A DNA stretch of 64,000 nt from Pomphorhynchus laevis (taxonomy: Eukaryota; Acanthocephala; Palaeacanthocephala; Echinorhynchida; Pomphorhynchidae), in contig WNNJ02003107.1 in the NCBI GenBank assembly GCA_012934845.2, positions 47,678-111,677 on the forward strand. Reading direction: 5' to 3'. Below, piece after piece: positions 1-10,849 of this stretch; position 1 is the stretch's first letter, and every line of letters starts with the position of its first letter. The notes below the pieces were generated by a model. The model made no database searches. It had not been told where the DNA came from and saw only the letters and a program-made list of their open reading frames with translations. The position numbers and the translations under genes are program-made.

Positions 1-47
1 TCTAGTGCATCATTCACATGATTCTTGGATAGAGCCGTCTGCTAGTC

Positions 48-329
48 CTCCTCTGCATCCAGCAGTGGGAGGGAACTGGCACTGACGAGTCATAGTGATG
101 ACAAAACGGCATCTAGCAGTGATCTTCGTTGTTCCGCGTCTGGCTAATATGATTACAAAAAATTCACGCGGAACGGTATCATTTGAGATACGAGAGTGAT
201 ACCAATCTGCGTGAATTTTTGTTAATTATTTTAGCCAAACGCGGAAGAACGACGAAAAACACTGCTAGATGCCGTTTCGTCATCACTATGATTTTTCAGT
301 TCCTTCCCACTGCTGAATGCAGAGGAGGA
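48..329. repeat. Foldback MITE-like inverted repeat
   Basis: Two arms of about 130 bp (48-180 and 196-329) are imperfect reverse complements, from CCTCCTCTGCAT on the left to ATGCAGAGGAGG on the right, around a short centre near 188. Half-copies in direct orientation lie at 40490-40680 and 40800-41040, so this is a dispersed family. No open reading frame is present, so it would be non-autonomous. Confidence 0.8.
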
Positions 330-693
330 ATTCTGCATCCAGCAGTGTATATATAATATGCGATTATGTTGCTCATTTAAAAAAGCGTTATTCAATGTTT
401 AATATTTATAATATTTTATACGTACATATGAAAAGCGATACTTGAAGAATATTTACCAATAAAATACACAACCCAGTATATGCTAAAACATCGGGTCGGT
501 GTATCAAAAAGTGTTGATGACCTTAACAGAATAAATATTTAGAAATTAAGACAAAAATATGAATGAACTGAAGACATAATGTTATATTTATATTTATTAT
601 TTTTCTATTTTTATTGTATTTATTTTTTAAAGTAAATTTTTATTGTAAATTATATTATTGACTACAATATAATTTGATTTTAATAAAATGTAA
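330..693. other. AT-rich DNA, nothing recognised
   Basis: Homopolymer-rich sequence lying 3' of the stop codon proposed for the SLC30-like gene. It may hold its 3' UTR, but no clear polyadenylation context or exon was recognised. Confidence 0.5.
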
Positions 694-3338
694 TTATTCA
701 TAATACATTTTAAATAGTATCAGACTCGTCAAATAGTATATGGGTACTAAAGTGTCCGCGATCAAAGAGTTTATGTCCTCTGCTTTATAAAATAAAAAGG
801 TTATACATCGTAAATGCTTTAAAATATGTTACATAAAAACGTCTTTAAAAAAACCATTTTAAATAGATACGTTTACAATAACGTCGGTGTCCTTAAAGTC
901 TACATCTTTACAAGGAGAATCAGCATTTCCACTAATTTATTATCAAAAAAATCATGAAAAAAATTATTCAAAAAATCATGATTTTATTTAATATTTGGAT
1001 GACTAGCTGTCAGCATTACGGGGTAATTTGATCACGGGGAAACGCGCAACATTTAAAAAAGTAATGCTTTTGCTCAGTAAGCATTACCATGAGGTGGGTA
1101 AAATTAAATAATGAAAAGTAAGAAATAGAATAAACAATTTCATTTAGTTTAAATTATTGAAATAAACCGATAAAATAATAAAAATTAAAACCAAATTTAA
1201 GGGGAAATTAATTTTGATTTATTTTCAAAAAAAATAATTTTTACCATTGAAAATTATTTTTTTGATAAAAGTGAACTTGAAATGAGTGTATGACCGAAAC
1301 GTTGTAAAAATTCATATAAAAGAATTTCTTTGTGTAAATAATTTATTATGCCTAATCATAGGATTAGATGACACAAGAATGTAATTTTAACAAAATTAAA
1401 TATTCAATTAATTTTGAAAAGTAACTAAGTTCCAAATTCAAGAAGCTTTTAGAATTTAATTTTTATGATGCTAACCAAGCGAATAAATTAATCCTGAATT
1501 CGCTACCATTTTATGGAATTAGTAATATCATTTATTGAAAATAAGAGATACTATGAATGAGTAATAGTAATGAAAATTAGCCAATTTTTGTAAGTAGATT
1601 CGCGTACACCCATGAATACAAAAAAAATAATTAATTTTGAATTAAAAATCACATGTATTACTGAATTATTAAAAATGTTAAAATTTAATTCATTAAATAA
1701 TTACTAAATAATTAAAATAAATAGTTTATTAATTGAACTTTAATAATTAATTTACAATAAAAGGTGGTTGAAATTTAAATTAAATATATATATATGTATT
1801 AATATATTAATACATCAATATTAATTGAATCCGTAATCCAGATTATTGACTGCAAATATGAATTTGATAAAAAGTAAATTTAAACTATAAAACACTCTGC
1901 ACGGCACACAATAATTCTGTTAAAATAAAATTCTGTTTAGAATAGAATTAGAATAGAATAGAATCAAATAGAATTCTGTTTGAATAATAAAAATTTTAAA
2001 TTTAAATTAAAATAATAATTATTAGAAAATTATTTATTTTGAAAAATTTTGAGTTTAATTATTTTCAATGAAAAATATATTGTATATCATTGAATGGTTC
2101 ATTTAATATAATTTAAATCAATTTATGTTAAAGTAACTAAAAAGAATGGTTTTCCTTTACAAGTTACTTGACAATCCCCATGAAAGCATGTCTTCAAATA
2201 GAAACTTTTGAAGAATAACTATACGATAACATTAACAGCTTATAAGATCACATTACCTTTTATTGAAGGTCTAGTAGAGTTTAATAACGTGCCTGCCAAT
2301 ACAAGACGATTGTAGGTAATATTATCTAAATTTAAAATTATATCACTTATATTTTTATCGGTAAATTATATTGGAGGGCCATACCAACAATATGCTTCAC
2401 GGATTCTAAAGCGATTGATATCATCATCGCTGCAAGAAATATAATATTTATCAACTCCGCAATAAGTCCAATTCGTGCTAATCCAAATGTATTTTGAACA
2501 GGAAATAGATGGAAAAACTAAACCATAATTCCTTACATTGAACAGTTTGTCAATATTTATAATTCAAAACACTTTTTTTCTTAAAACCAGAATCGATATA
2601 TTAAATGAAATTTAAAATTAGTAATTTATACAAAAAGTTAGAAAAATCATGAGCTCTCTCTTTAGTAAGTTAAACACATTAACTTACTAAAGAGAAAGGC
2701 TTTATATTCTTCCCGTCAGCTAAAATGTCATTAAATAAAATATCATTGAAATGTCAATACTAATGAATCACATTAACAGAATAAGTGGTTGGAAAAGTGG
2801 TTTTCACCTCATGAGGAAAACATAATGATTTATTTACGAGTACACCATTTGGTGTCCCAAGGCAGGTGTAACAACAAATTATATTTTATATATTTGTACA
2901 CTTAAAAGTGTCCCTGTAAAACATCATTACTATTAAAAGTAATTTAGTGCATGATGTATGGTTATACTGCAATACGCACTGCCATGCACAGAGCTTATGC
3001 TAAATTCTCTCGGATGATTCAGATTAAGAGTAGTTCTGCTTTTCGAGCTTTAAACACTGTTTAAACATGTTTTAAGGTGCCTATGGATGATTATTAAAGT
3101 CACGGTACTGATGAGCTCCGTTAGAGCGAAACGCGTATACCGTTGTGAAGTTTGTCGTCACACATAGGATGACTGGGCATACGTAGCGACTTTGAATAAT
3201 GCAAGAATAATTCGGTTCTATTTCTTAGTCTGATGAGGATATATAGAATGCTGCCTGGTGTTTATGCCTCTTCATGAGGAAAACATAGTGATTTATTTAT
3301 GAGTACACCATTGAGTGTCCCAGGGCAGGTGTAACAAC

Positions 3339-3412
<74 letters not shown>

Positions 3413-4655
3413 TCGGGACTGGTGATTATGTGGTGGATGCTTGTTTATCTATTGAATAGATGCTCGGTCACACAAGGTGACTTTCTGATTGAAAACCAGC
3501 TACAGAATTCTTCCTTCATTACTTCCAATTTCATATACTCTGAATACTAGTGGCATCATTGTCACAGCCGTTTTCGTTTGGCCACGGGCTAAACAAAACC
3601 GCTGTGATATTGGTATATATTGGTAGTCAATATATATTATATTGTATAGGACTCAGTAGCTGGTTTTCTATGCGAAAATCACCTTGTGTGACCTACTAGC
3701 ATCATAAACTAAGGTCATTAACTTATATAATGTTTACTAAAAACGAGATGTTAAAAATTGAATTGTTCAAATATAAACTTTTATTGATATAAACTTTTAC
3801 ATAGCAGACACTAAGAACAATAAGCAAATATGCTATATGTGGCTCTTCATGTAAGCGCTTGATGAAATAAAGAGTTGTTGTCAATAGTTTCACAAACCAT
3901 TTCTTTACGTTCATAAGTTAAATGATTAAATGGGCAAATGTTATAAAAGATTGAATAATAAAAAAGTTAATGTTGAAAACATATTTTTAAACATATTTTG
4001 TGTATGTGAGTTTTCACTTTTGGCTAACTTTTATTTCATATTTGGCTTGTTCTTTCATTGTTTCGATAAAAATTTTCGCTTTAGACGATTTATTAAATTG
4101 ATTTGCTAATTTTAGTTGTGGTGCAAAACAAAAAAGACTTGGCTCATTAAAATTTGGCTTATAACAATTAAAACTTATAACAATTAAAACATATTGTTAT
4201 TTATTAAAATACGCCTACACAATTATAACTTACTGATGATCATTATAAACATTTTAAGAAATCCAAATTGAGGACAAATGCATTGGGACTTTATCAAATT
4301 TTGAAGGTCACAAAAGTACTTTAAGATAATTATTTTTTGATGTTCTGACATTAATGCAATAGTGTTTTAAAAATGCAACGACATGATGAAAACAACATCG
4401 TTTGCTGTGTTTGTTATATGCGAGTTTCCTAAAATGATATAGATAATAAAAGCTATAAAATCATACCTTTGCCGAGAGCAGTTGTATAACGAGTAAAATG
4501 GCTTGGGATAACCGGAATAGTGCATCGATGTTTAGTAAAAGAGAATGGCAAATGTGAGCGACACCAATTTCGATAACGAATAAAAGAAAGTTTAATGCAG
4601 ACATTAATATTTTATACGACAAGTTAATATTGCTTGTTGTAAGGTAAACTGCCAT
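694..4655 (-). CDS. ZnT/SLC30-like cation transporter relative, multi-exon
   Basis: Exons on the minus strand: 4655-4467 (ATG, 63 codons, ends AAG|GTATGA), 2517-2385, 2325-2257, probably a 19-nt exon 2191-2173, 931-871 and 777-694 (ends in TAA). Phases agree throughout if the 19-nt exon is accepted. Its GTCAAG donor is weak, and without it one junction is out of phase. The product shows the order expected of cation diffusion facilitators: TM1-TM2 with HSLLLNIDALFRLSQ, then NTFGLARIGLIAELIN opening TM3 (family NTFGWARxEVLGALxN), TM4, a short hydrophilic loop, and TM5 with SLIADTL. The family imports or exports Zn or Mn at membranes. The metal-site His/Asp pairs are mostly replaced: TM2 H and D by F and Q, TM5 H by S. 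The frame stops soon after TM5, so TM6 and the cytosolic domain are absent or on unseen exons. It is either a diverged, possibly non-transporting paralogue or a decaying gene. The family call is fairly firm; activity is doubtful. Confidence 0.6.
932..2172. other. Intron of the SLC30-like gene, AT-rich
   Basis: Long A/T runs, and a GAATAGAATAGAAT-like simple stretch near 1940-1975. The motif CGAAACGTTGTA near 1294 resembles the right half of a hammerhead core but lacks a CUGAUGA partner. A short minus-strand frame at 1005-1100 is open but has no convincing splice sites. Confidence 0.5.
2657..2695. repeat. Perfect 17-bp hairpin
   Basis: TCTCTTTAGTAAGTTAA (2657-2673), loop ACACA, then the exact reverse complement (2679-2695). 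It lies in intron 1 of the SLC30-like gene. It may be the remnant of a small foldback element; no function is implied. Confidence 0.85.
2808..3345 (+). repeat. Tandem 463-bp hammerhead-bearing unit, about 1.2 copies
   Basis: The segment beginning ATGAGGAAAACATA at 2811 recurs at 3274 (period 463 bp) and both run into GGTGTAACAACAAATTATA. One complete hammerhead core lies between them. The same unit with the same period occurs reversed at 48120-48700, and a single unit at 63125-63500. Head-to-tail repetition with one ribozyme per unit is the arrangement known for Penelope-like element ends and retrozymes. It sits in intron 1 of the SLC30-like gene, in antisense orientation to it. Confidence 0.75.
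3099..3148 (+). ncRNA. Hammerhead ribozyme motif (type I, minimal stem III)
   Basis: In order: stem I strand TCACGGTA, core CTGATGA, stem II GCTC/GAGC closed by CGTTA, core GAAA, a two-pair stem III in ACGCGT, the NUH triplet GTA (cleavage predicted after 3137), then the stem I partner TACCG and, after a short internal loop, TGA. All invariant core bases are present. Hammerheads with very short stem III are known from Penelope-like elements and should act as dimers or with stem I loop contacts. This is the best preserved of the three copies in the window. Self-cleavage is inferred, not shown. Confidence 0.75.
3343..3408. repeat. (TA)n microsatellite
   Basis: About 33 uninterrupted TA dinucleotides directly after the end of the hammerhead unit. 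The terminal ATTATATA of that unit probably seeded the expansion. Confidence 0.95.
3466..3693. repeat. Foldback/MITE, about 228 bp
   Basis: Left end GGTCACACAAGGTGA and right end TCACCTTGTGTGACC are exact reverse complements. The match continues inward with gaps (GAAAACCAGCTAC against GTAGCTGGTTTTC). A second inner inverted repeat (TCACAGC against GCTGTGA) surrounds the centre. No coding capacity. Confidence 0.8.
3774..3914 (-). pseudogene. Exon-like remnant, membrane-protein flavour
   Basis: An open minus-strand stretch with a hydrophobic segment (HIAYLLIVLSVC) preceded by FIKRLHEEP. It faintly recalls TM4 of ZnT proteins (IKRFxEPxxxxxPLLVLxVG) but lies between exons 1 and 2 of the SLC30-like gene, where TM4 does not belong, and its acceptor is poor. 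It could be a relic of a duplicated exon or chance. Confidence 0.2.
3920..4460. other. Intron 1 remainder, no feature recognised
   Basis: AT-rich DNA between the exon-like remnant and exon 1 of the SLC30-like gene. A weak acceptor (CATTTTAG near 4430) opens a 38-codon frame, but its phase does not fit exon 1. Confidence 0.4.
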
Positions 4656-5286
4656 TTTTACTGGAGAACAACCTACTATATTTCACACAATATAAAATAA
4701 AAGCTGTTTAAAAAGGAAACTGCAGTCTAAGATGAAATTTTATGATTGCTGTTTAGATGATTTGAAACGCGTGGCTTTAGAATTGCAATGAATTAAATTA
4801 TGATGATGTGATTATCCCCAGGGAATTTCTTCGCCAACAAAAAATGGCAGCTTTCTTTTTAGCAACATTGTCTTCCGCACTGTAGTAAAAACATTGTGAA
4901 AAGATGAAGGACATTGTTTGCAAATATGCGCACAGGTAAGAGTTGAAAAAAAAACGCATGCATTTTTTTTACCAAAAATGCACATTTACGCAATCATCGC
5001 CAAGACAGCAAATGATATAGTTGTGATGTTTATACGAAAAACTAAAACATTTATTATTGTACATCGAGCAAAAATATATATTTCATAAAAAAGATGTAAG
5101 AAGTTCTAAATACTATGTTGTAAATGTACGCGTTTAAAAACTATTGTAGTTAAATATAATAAGAGTAGCACAACCTAAAATTTAGTTGAAGGTTCGATTA
5201 TAAATATATTAGTATATTTAAAAATTTTATTAATTAATAGAATATTGTTTTTAATTTTCCAAATTATGTAATTCAAATAGGAAAGC

Positions 5287-5341
5287 ATGAATATACTATC
5301 TTGTATTTCGGTAGCACTGTGGATAATCATCATCAAGAATA
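5287..5341 (+). CDS. Candidate first exon with signal peptide
   Basis: ATG followed by 18 codons and then an ideal donor (A|GTAAGTAAC). The peptide MNILSCISVALWIIIIKN has the hydrophobic core of a signal or anchor segment. A possible second exon begins after TTTGATAG at 5382 and adds TIPENYDP before a stop, giving a 26-residue product. Whether this is a complete small secreted peptide or the start of a longer gene cannot be told. Confidence 0.3.
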
Positions 5342-5520
5342 GTAAGTAACAATTTTTATATCAGATTTAAACATTTGATAGCTATCCCTGAAAATTATGA
5401 TCCATAATGCTCCCGAAATACTGAATAAAAATATATTATTATATATTATATTATTATAGTATTATAGTATTATATATTATTTTTCTCTGCAAAAATAAAC
5501 TACCCTATTATACGGTTATT

Positions 5521-5571
5521 TATAACAGTATGCATATTATAACAGTATGCATATTATAACAGTATGCATAT
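5521..5571. repeat. Three copies of a 17-bp tandem repeat
   Basis: TATAACAGTATGCATAT three times without change, followed by TATAAG. ATGCAT at its centre is palindromic. Confidence 0.9.
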
Positions 5572-6224
5572 TATAAGTAATTCATTGTAATAATAAAATA
5601 TTTTAATTTTTATCTATATAATACAATTTAGATGCTTGTTATACAGGAGACGTTATTATTTATAATAAGGCAAGTAATTTTATTATAAATTTGAGTTTTA
5701 TTTTTAATAATATTTTGTTGATTTATATATTGTAAATTTAAAACGTATGGCACAGCATAAATATGAAATATAACGACTTAATATGTTATGAACTATATCA
5801 CATAATACAATTTAAATTGTAAGGTCAACTTTACTAAAGATTCTATTTAATCATAAAAAAGTGATTACCTTGTCACGTGTTATAACAGGATACCTATTTT
5901 ATAAAAAGGATAATATTATGCCAAATGATAAAGCTGATTTCAATTTTAAAAAATTATTTTAGTTGTTTATTATTTATAAGCTAATTAATTTTATTTTAAT
6001 TTTAAAGTTTATTAATTTAAATTCTTGGTTATTTGTTTCTTGTTCTGATATTTTTCTACATAGTGTTTTTGAACTTAATTTATTTCGTTTTTCATTCACA
6101 ATCATATTTATAAAATTAAAAAATTAAATTAAAATTAATAAAATTAAAAATTTAATAAAATTTAACTAAAATAAACAATATATTTTTAATTCAAAAAGTT
6201 TTTCTAACATCTTTAATTTTAATA
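5572..6224. other. AT-rich DNA, nothing recognised
   Basis: Runs of A and T with scattered short direct repeats (AAATTAAA type). No exon, hairpin or element end was identified. Confidence 0.5.
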
Positions 6225-7165
6225 AGACTTTCAATACAACGATTTTAATTAACACTATCAGGAAAGTATAAACCTACATGCTTTTTTATACAACCTTCGT
6301 CGACGCCTAGCCTACAATGAGGCGTTTTGACCTTAGTCTACTCATCACTACAGGGTGGTCTCATCAGTGTGGCCCTGTAGCTACACAACTTCGACAGTAC
6401 TTAATCCTCAGTAAACCTCTGAAAGGAATTTACTAAGCGCGCTCCTCCACCGGTGACCAGTCTTACATCTGGTATAATTTGCGTAAGCAGTGGCTTCACA
6501 GGACAACACGTATGTAATCGCTCCTTCATTCATCAGCTTACTAAGGTTGCTGAACAAGCAACACGCTGGTATTCAGCTGAAGCACAATGCACTAACAAAA
6601 GCTCTCTAGCTACAAAGCACGAGCAAAGCTCTAGCGCAAATGCTAAGATTCGTCACTCCACATATAGTGGTAATATGAATTGAAAACTACTGGTGACGTT
6701 ATATTAATAAGAAAGACTTTCAATGCAACTTTTTAATTAACACGAACAGGAAAGTATACACTTGCATGCTTTTTTACAACCTTCGTCGAGAAGCTTAACC
6801 CAAAATGCGCCTACCACAGACGCTTAGCCTACAATGATGCGTTTCAACCTTAGTCTACTCATCACTACAGGGTGTTCTCATCAGTGTGGCCCTGTAGCTA
6901 CACAACTTCGACAGTACTTAATCCTTAGTAAACCTCTAAAAGGAATTCACAAAGCGCGCTCCTCCACCGGTGACCAGTCTTACATCTGGTATAATTTGCG
7001 TAAGCAGTGGCTTCACAGGACAACACGTATGTAATCGCTCCTTCATTCATCAGCTTACTAAGGTTGCTGAACAAGCAACACGCTGGTATTCAGCTGAAGC
7101 ACAATGCACTAACAAAAGCTCTCTAGCTACAAAGCACGAGCAAAGCTCTAGTGCAGATATATTAA
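6225..7165 (-). repeat. 517-bp tandem duplication with decayed hammerhead motif
   Basis: Two copies of a GC-richer segment (about 6225-6625 and 6710-7160, period 517 bp) match almost base for base over more than 300 bp. Read on the minus strand each holds CTGATGAG at the start of a candidate stem II and, about 36 bases on, AAAAC (first copy, 6314-6386) or GAAAC (second copy, 6829-6902) followed by GC-TC or GCATC where ACGCGTC would be expected. The first copy keeps a GACC/GGTC stem II but lost the G of GAAA; the second keeps GAAA but has a weakened stem. Head-to-tail copies fit a second, older hammerhead-type retroelement family. Short open frames here are not convincing genes. Confidence 0.5.
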
Positions 7166-7309
7166 TCTTTAATCTTATTTGTTATATTTTGCAGTTAAAA
7201 TCTTTCAATTCCCTACATTTTATTTTCCTATTTAAATCCATTTATCCTTTGCTTTCGGTCGTGCGTTGCGAATATACAGATAGTTCGCAAAGTAATTATG
7301 TTTGATACA

Positions 7310-7750
7310 GAGTAATTATTTTTGCAATGACCTTATTTTTATTATATTTTTATTTACTTTCTTGTTCTTTCTTTGTTACAAAATTTGAGTATATTGTATA
7401 AACTTTCAAACTTGATGTTTTTGATTGAATGATAAAATGTTTGTGACCATCTTGAAAATGAAAGCAGGAGTTATCAAAATATTGTAATTTGCGGAATATA
7501 AAACAAATTTATTCGTTTCTTTAAATTTTTAAGAATATAAGAAATAAATGGATATTTTTAATATTTATAAATGACATGATATAATATAATATTCATAATA
7601 TTATAATACAATAATATATTTTAAAATAATGTATTTAATTTCATAATTAAATATAATATCAATTGTTCATAATATTTTAATATATATAATATCCAGTAAT
7701 TAAGGGATTAATAGCTTAAAACATTCAATGTTGACGTACATAGCATTCAA
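7310..7750. other. AT-rich DNA, nothing recognised
   Basis: Very AT-rich, with TAATATTATAA-type runs around 7570-7700. No supported element or exon. Confidence 0.5.
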
Positions 7751-7756
7751 CGTTAA

Positions 7757-7930
7757 TATGTTCAGATATCACAATATATATCGTTTGTCATTGAAAAAAT
7801 GTCAAAAAATAATTTGGTAAGTACTCTGTTTTCAAATGAACAATCTATTTTACCAATCGTTTTCACCAATCATGCTTATTGAAAGCCTTAATTATATTTC
7901 CAAATATAAATATTGTTTATTTTATTTTAA
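7757..7930 (+). CDS. Exon of a duplicated gene family plus conserved intron
   Basis: After an acceptor (TTCAG) the frame reads ISQYISFVIEKMSKNNL and ends at a good donor (TTG|GTAAGTACTCTG). About 110 bp of the following intron matches, in reverse orientation, the intron side of the related exon at 47571-47642, including AAGCATGATTGGTGA. The peptide aligns with YLSQNISYVIEKISKS of that exon. Conservation of intron as well as exon means a fairly recent duplication of a genomic segment. No flanking exons were found here, so this copy may be an orphan. Function unknown. Confidence 0.4.
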
Positions 7931-7934
7931 ATTA

Positions 7935-8445
7935 CTAATTTCAATTGAATAACCCGTTTGAAAATACAATAAAAATACTATAAAATTTATATTAAATAGA
8001 ATAATATTCTTATATGAACCTTTAGTCACTGGAGTTCTGAACTGGGAGTAAAATTAGGCATCGGCATTTAGTGAACTATACATTTACAAACGAAGGTCGA
8101 TAGTCTAATAAATGATCAAACTTGATTAACCATCTAACTTAAAAAATCAAAATTTGAATTTGCTGGTCATATTTTGTGCAACTCCTCTTTCTGTAAGTTC
8201 TTTAAATATTTGTGTTTTGAAATATCATTTTTAGAGCATCCGCGATGTATTCCTTAAGAGTAGATTTAAGAACACCCTAAAAATATTAGTTAAAAAGCGA
8301 TTTTCGTATATTGCTAACAAACGTTTAAATTAAAGATGTGACAAATAAGTACATCCTTTTTTCAAATGCACACAATCAAAATAGCAAACATCCGACAAAG
8401 TCATACATTGAATACAATATTTCCATATTTTATATTCTCAAAAAT
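7935..8445. other. AT-rich DNA; weak exon-like island near 8040-8095
   Basis: The minus strand at 8040-8090 holds a short open frame (FTKCRCLILLPVQNSSD then stop) after a TGTATAG acceptor. It is unsupported by neighbours. The rest is featureless. Confidence 0.3.
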
Positions 8446-8449
8446 ATAG

Positions 8450-8950
8450 TTTATTCAGTCTATGAATCAGATTAGCTAACTGGGGCTACGTATTTTATAT
8501 TATTTACAAATTAAAGATAAAATTGATAAAAATAAATAATAAATAATTATATAAGATTTTATACAATTAATATTTAAAAAAAGTTAAAATTTAAAATTGA
8601 AATTTAAAATAAAAGTCAATTGTAATGAATTTACTAATAAATAACATACATTGTACAAGAATATGATTAAATGTAATCAAGAGGAACTGTTATGTTATCA
8701 GGTTTTGGCCTCTATTCCTCTACTTTGCACTGCATACCCAAAATAGCATCGGGGCAAATACTTATGTATCTTATTCTAACCACTGAGAATATTGTTTATT
8801 ATCCATATTTTTCGCTTAATAGTTTAAATTTATATTTTATAATATAATGTTGATTTGTAAATTGTAAATTTGATATTTTAATAATATTTTGTCGATTTAT
8901 ATTTCTCGATTATAAGAAATAGAAAATAATAATTAAACTTGCCTGAAAAT
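8450..8950 (+). repeat. TAGACTCAG dispersed repeat, diverged copy
   Basis: Recognised by the entry signature (here CTAACTGGGGCTACGTATTT), then AATTGAAATTTAAAATAAAA, then GAGGAACTGTTATGTTATCA, then the tail with AATATTTTGTCGATTTATA. The consensus order is the same in all copies: a head with CAGATAACTGAGTCTACG, an inner inverted pair CTGCTATGTT/AACATAGCAG, and a tail ending in AAATCAGATCAGAT. No coding capacity. Non-autonomous element or satellite-like dispersed repeat. Confidence 0.7.
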
Positions 8951-9389
8951 TAATAGAAAAATAAGACATTTAGACATTTTTAAATGCAAAATAGTATTAT
9001 TTTGTATTAAAATCGATACGGGTAAATGCTACATTATAATCACCACATGTTAAGAAGCATATGACATGAGATATTGTTCCGGAAGGAGCTAAATCCTATA
9101 TATAAATATATATTCGGTGAAAAAAAATCGAATACAATTTTTATAAAAATAAGAACTTGTTATATTTATTTAAGGTGTTACGACTATCTTAATTAGATAC
9201 GAATCCAAACAATTTCCAAGCGTAAGATTTTTTTATATATCAAAAAATCAAGACATAACAAAATAATCATACGTATTTTATAAATTAACAATAATTCTAA
9301 TAAGAAAATTATTAAATGATTATAAAGTATTACAAGAATTAATTTTTATAAAATTGACTAATAAACATCATAAAGAGATAATATATATA

Positions 9390-10075
9390 AATAAGGCTCA
9401 ATAAATCAGGTCAGCTAACTGAGTCTACGTATTTTATATTGTATATTAAAAATACAGATAAGTAAAATGAATAATTATAATATAATTATATAAATATATT
9501 ATTATATAATTATTATATTATATTATAATATTATATTATATAATAAATTATTTAATATAATAATTTAATTTTATATATTTCTAAAATAGTTATTTTTAAT
9601 TAATAAATTATTTTTTACATAAATTACAATTATTTTAAATAAAAAATTAAATAAATAATAAATAATTATAATTAATAATTAATTGTTATACAAGATTAAA
9701 CATAATTTATATCCAGTTATAACTACAGAAATTTAAAATTAAATTCTTATGAATTGACTAATAAATAAAATACGATGTATCAGAATAAGGATTAGAGGTC
9801 ATCAGAAGAAACTATAAAAATAGAACTATATAAAATAACATAATTAAATTTATTTCTAAATATCAAAGAATATTAAAACAACCATCTGGCTATAGACCTG
9901 AAGTATAAATAATAATTATATAATATTTTATACAATTTATATTTATATCAAGTTAAAATTAAAAATTGAAATTTAAAATAAAATTAATTTCTTATGAATT
10001 GACTAATAAATAAAAGATGATGTTTAAGAATAAGGATTAGAGATAATCAGGAGCAACTTATTTAAGGTGTTACCA
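9390..10075 (+). repeat. TAGACTCAG dispersed repeat, two partial copies
   Basis: Head signature GTCAGCTAACTGAGTCTACG at about 9400, then AT-rich body, a GTATCAGAATAAGGATTAGA box at 9780 and again (AAGAATAAGGATTAGAG) at 10025. A stretch (ATTTAAGGTGTTAC, then ATCTTAATTAGATACGAA) is shared with 9170-9205. The copies are nested or tandem and shortened. Confidence 0.6.
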
Positions 10076-10079
10076 TCTT

Positions 10080-10770
10080 AATTAGATACGAAACTAAACA
10101 ATGCATAAATTATATAAGTATACTTTAAAATCATTATAATAACATTAAGGAGGTATTTAAATATTTTTTAACGTATAAAATACAATTTCCATTGATAAGT
10201 AAATTTATTAAAGATAAGGTATGCTTAACAAAAGTAAATATATGGAGTGATTTATGACGAATAAGTATTTGTCCACGTCATCATTAATGTAGTTAAAATA
10301 AAAATGTGGTGTTGGAAGTATCACATCACAGTTAATTACATCATGACTGATTCAAATTTAGCATTAGGCTACATTAACTAGGTCGTTCGAGAAGCATTAG
10401 CAAAACCTGTCCACACAGCAAATCATCTTAAATACTATATTCATACAATCACTTCTTACATTATAATCAAATCATTTCTTTGAATTACCAAATTATCATT
10501 TGAACTCATATAAATATTTTGTAGTTGCTATCGATTCTGGTATAATACTTTATCTTCTAATTGTATCATATTTTGTAATTAAATGAATATAATTATGATG
10601 GATTTATTACAAATTATATAAAAATATATAATTGTAATATATAAGCGATCAGTTATATTTTAATTTATATCTTAAAAATGATGTTTGAGAAAATTCTCGT
10701 CATATTTGAAATAAATGACATCGTTATTAAGTTGATTTATAAACTTTCTTTTCAATTTACAATCTTGAAA
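10080..10770. other. AT-rich DNA, no feature recognised
   Basis: Contains a slightly GC-richer segment at 10310-10430 with no frame or splice signals I would defend. Confidence 0.4.
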
Positions 10771-10777
10771 TCACCAG

Positions 10778-10848
10778 GTTATTATAAAATGGCAAGTGCT
10801 TTATGCGCGATCACTCCTATGTACATTCGATTTAAAGATCAACATTAG
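10778..10848 (+). CDS. Candidate terminal exon, unidentified
   Basis: An acceptor (AAATCACCAG) is followed by 22 codons reading YYKMASALCAITPMYIRF then KDQH and a TAG. Composition is more GC-rich than the surroundings. No upstream exon could be placed with confidence and I do not recognise the peptide. Confidence 0.25.
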
Positions 10849-10849
10849 A

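Noticed and set aside
3774-3914. TM4 exon of the SLC30-like gene
   Set aside because: It lies between the TM1-2 and TM3 exons and has a poor acceptor; the exon at 2257-2325 fits TM4 position and phase instead.
6453-7305. Two ORFs of 76 and 111 codons sharing their first 60 or so residues
   Set aside because: They lie across the duplicated hammerhead-type repeat, lack splice or family evidence, and the hammerhead-like boxes lie on the opposite strand.
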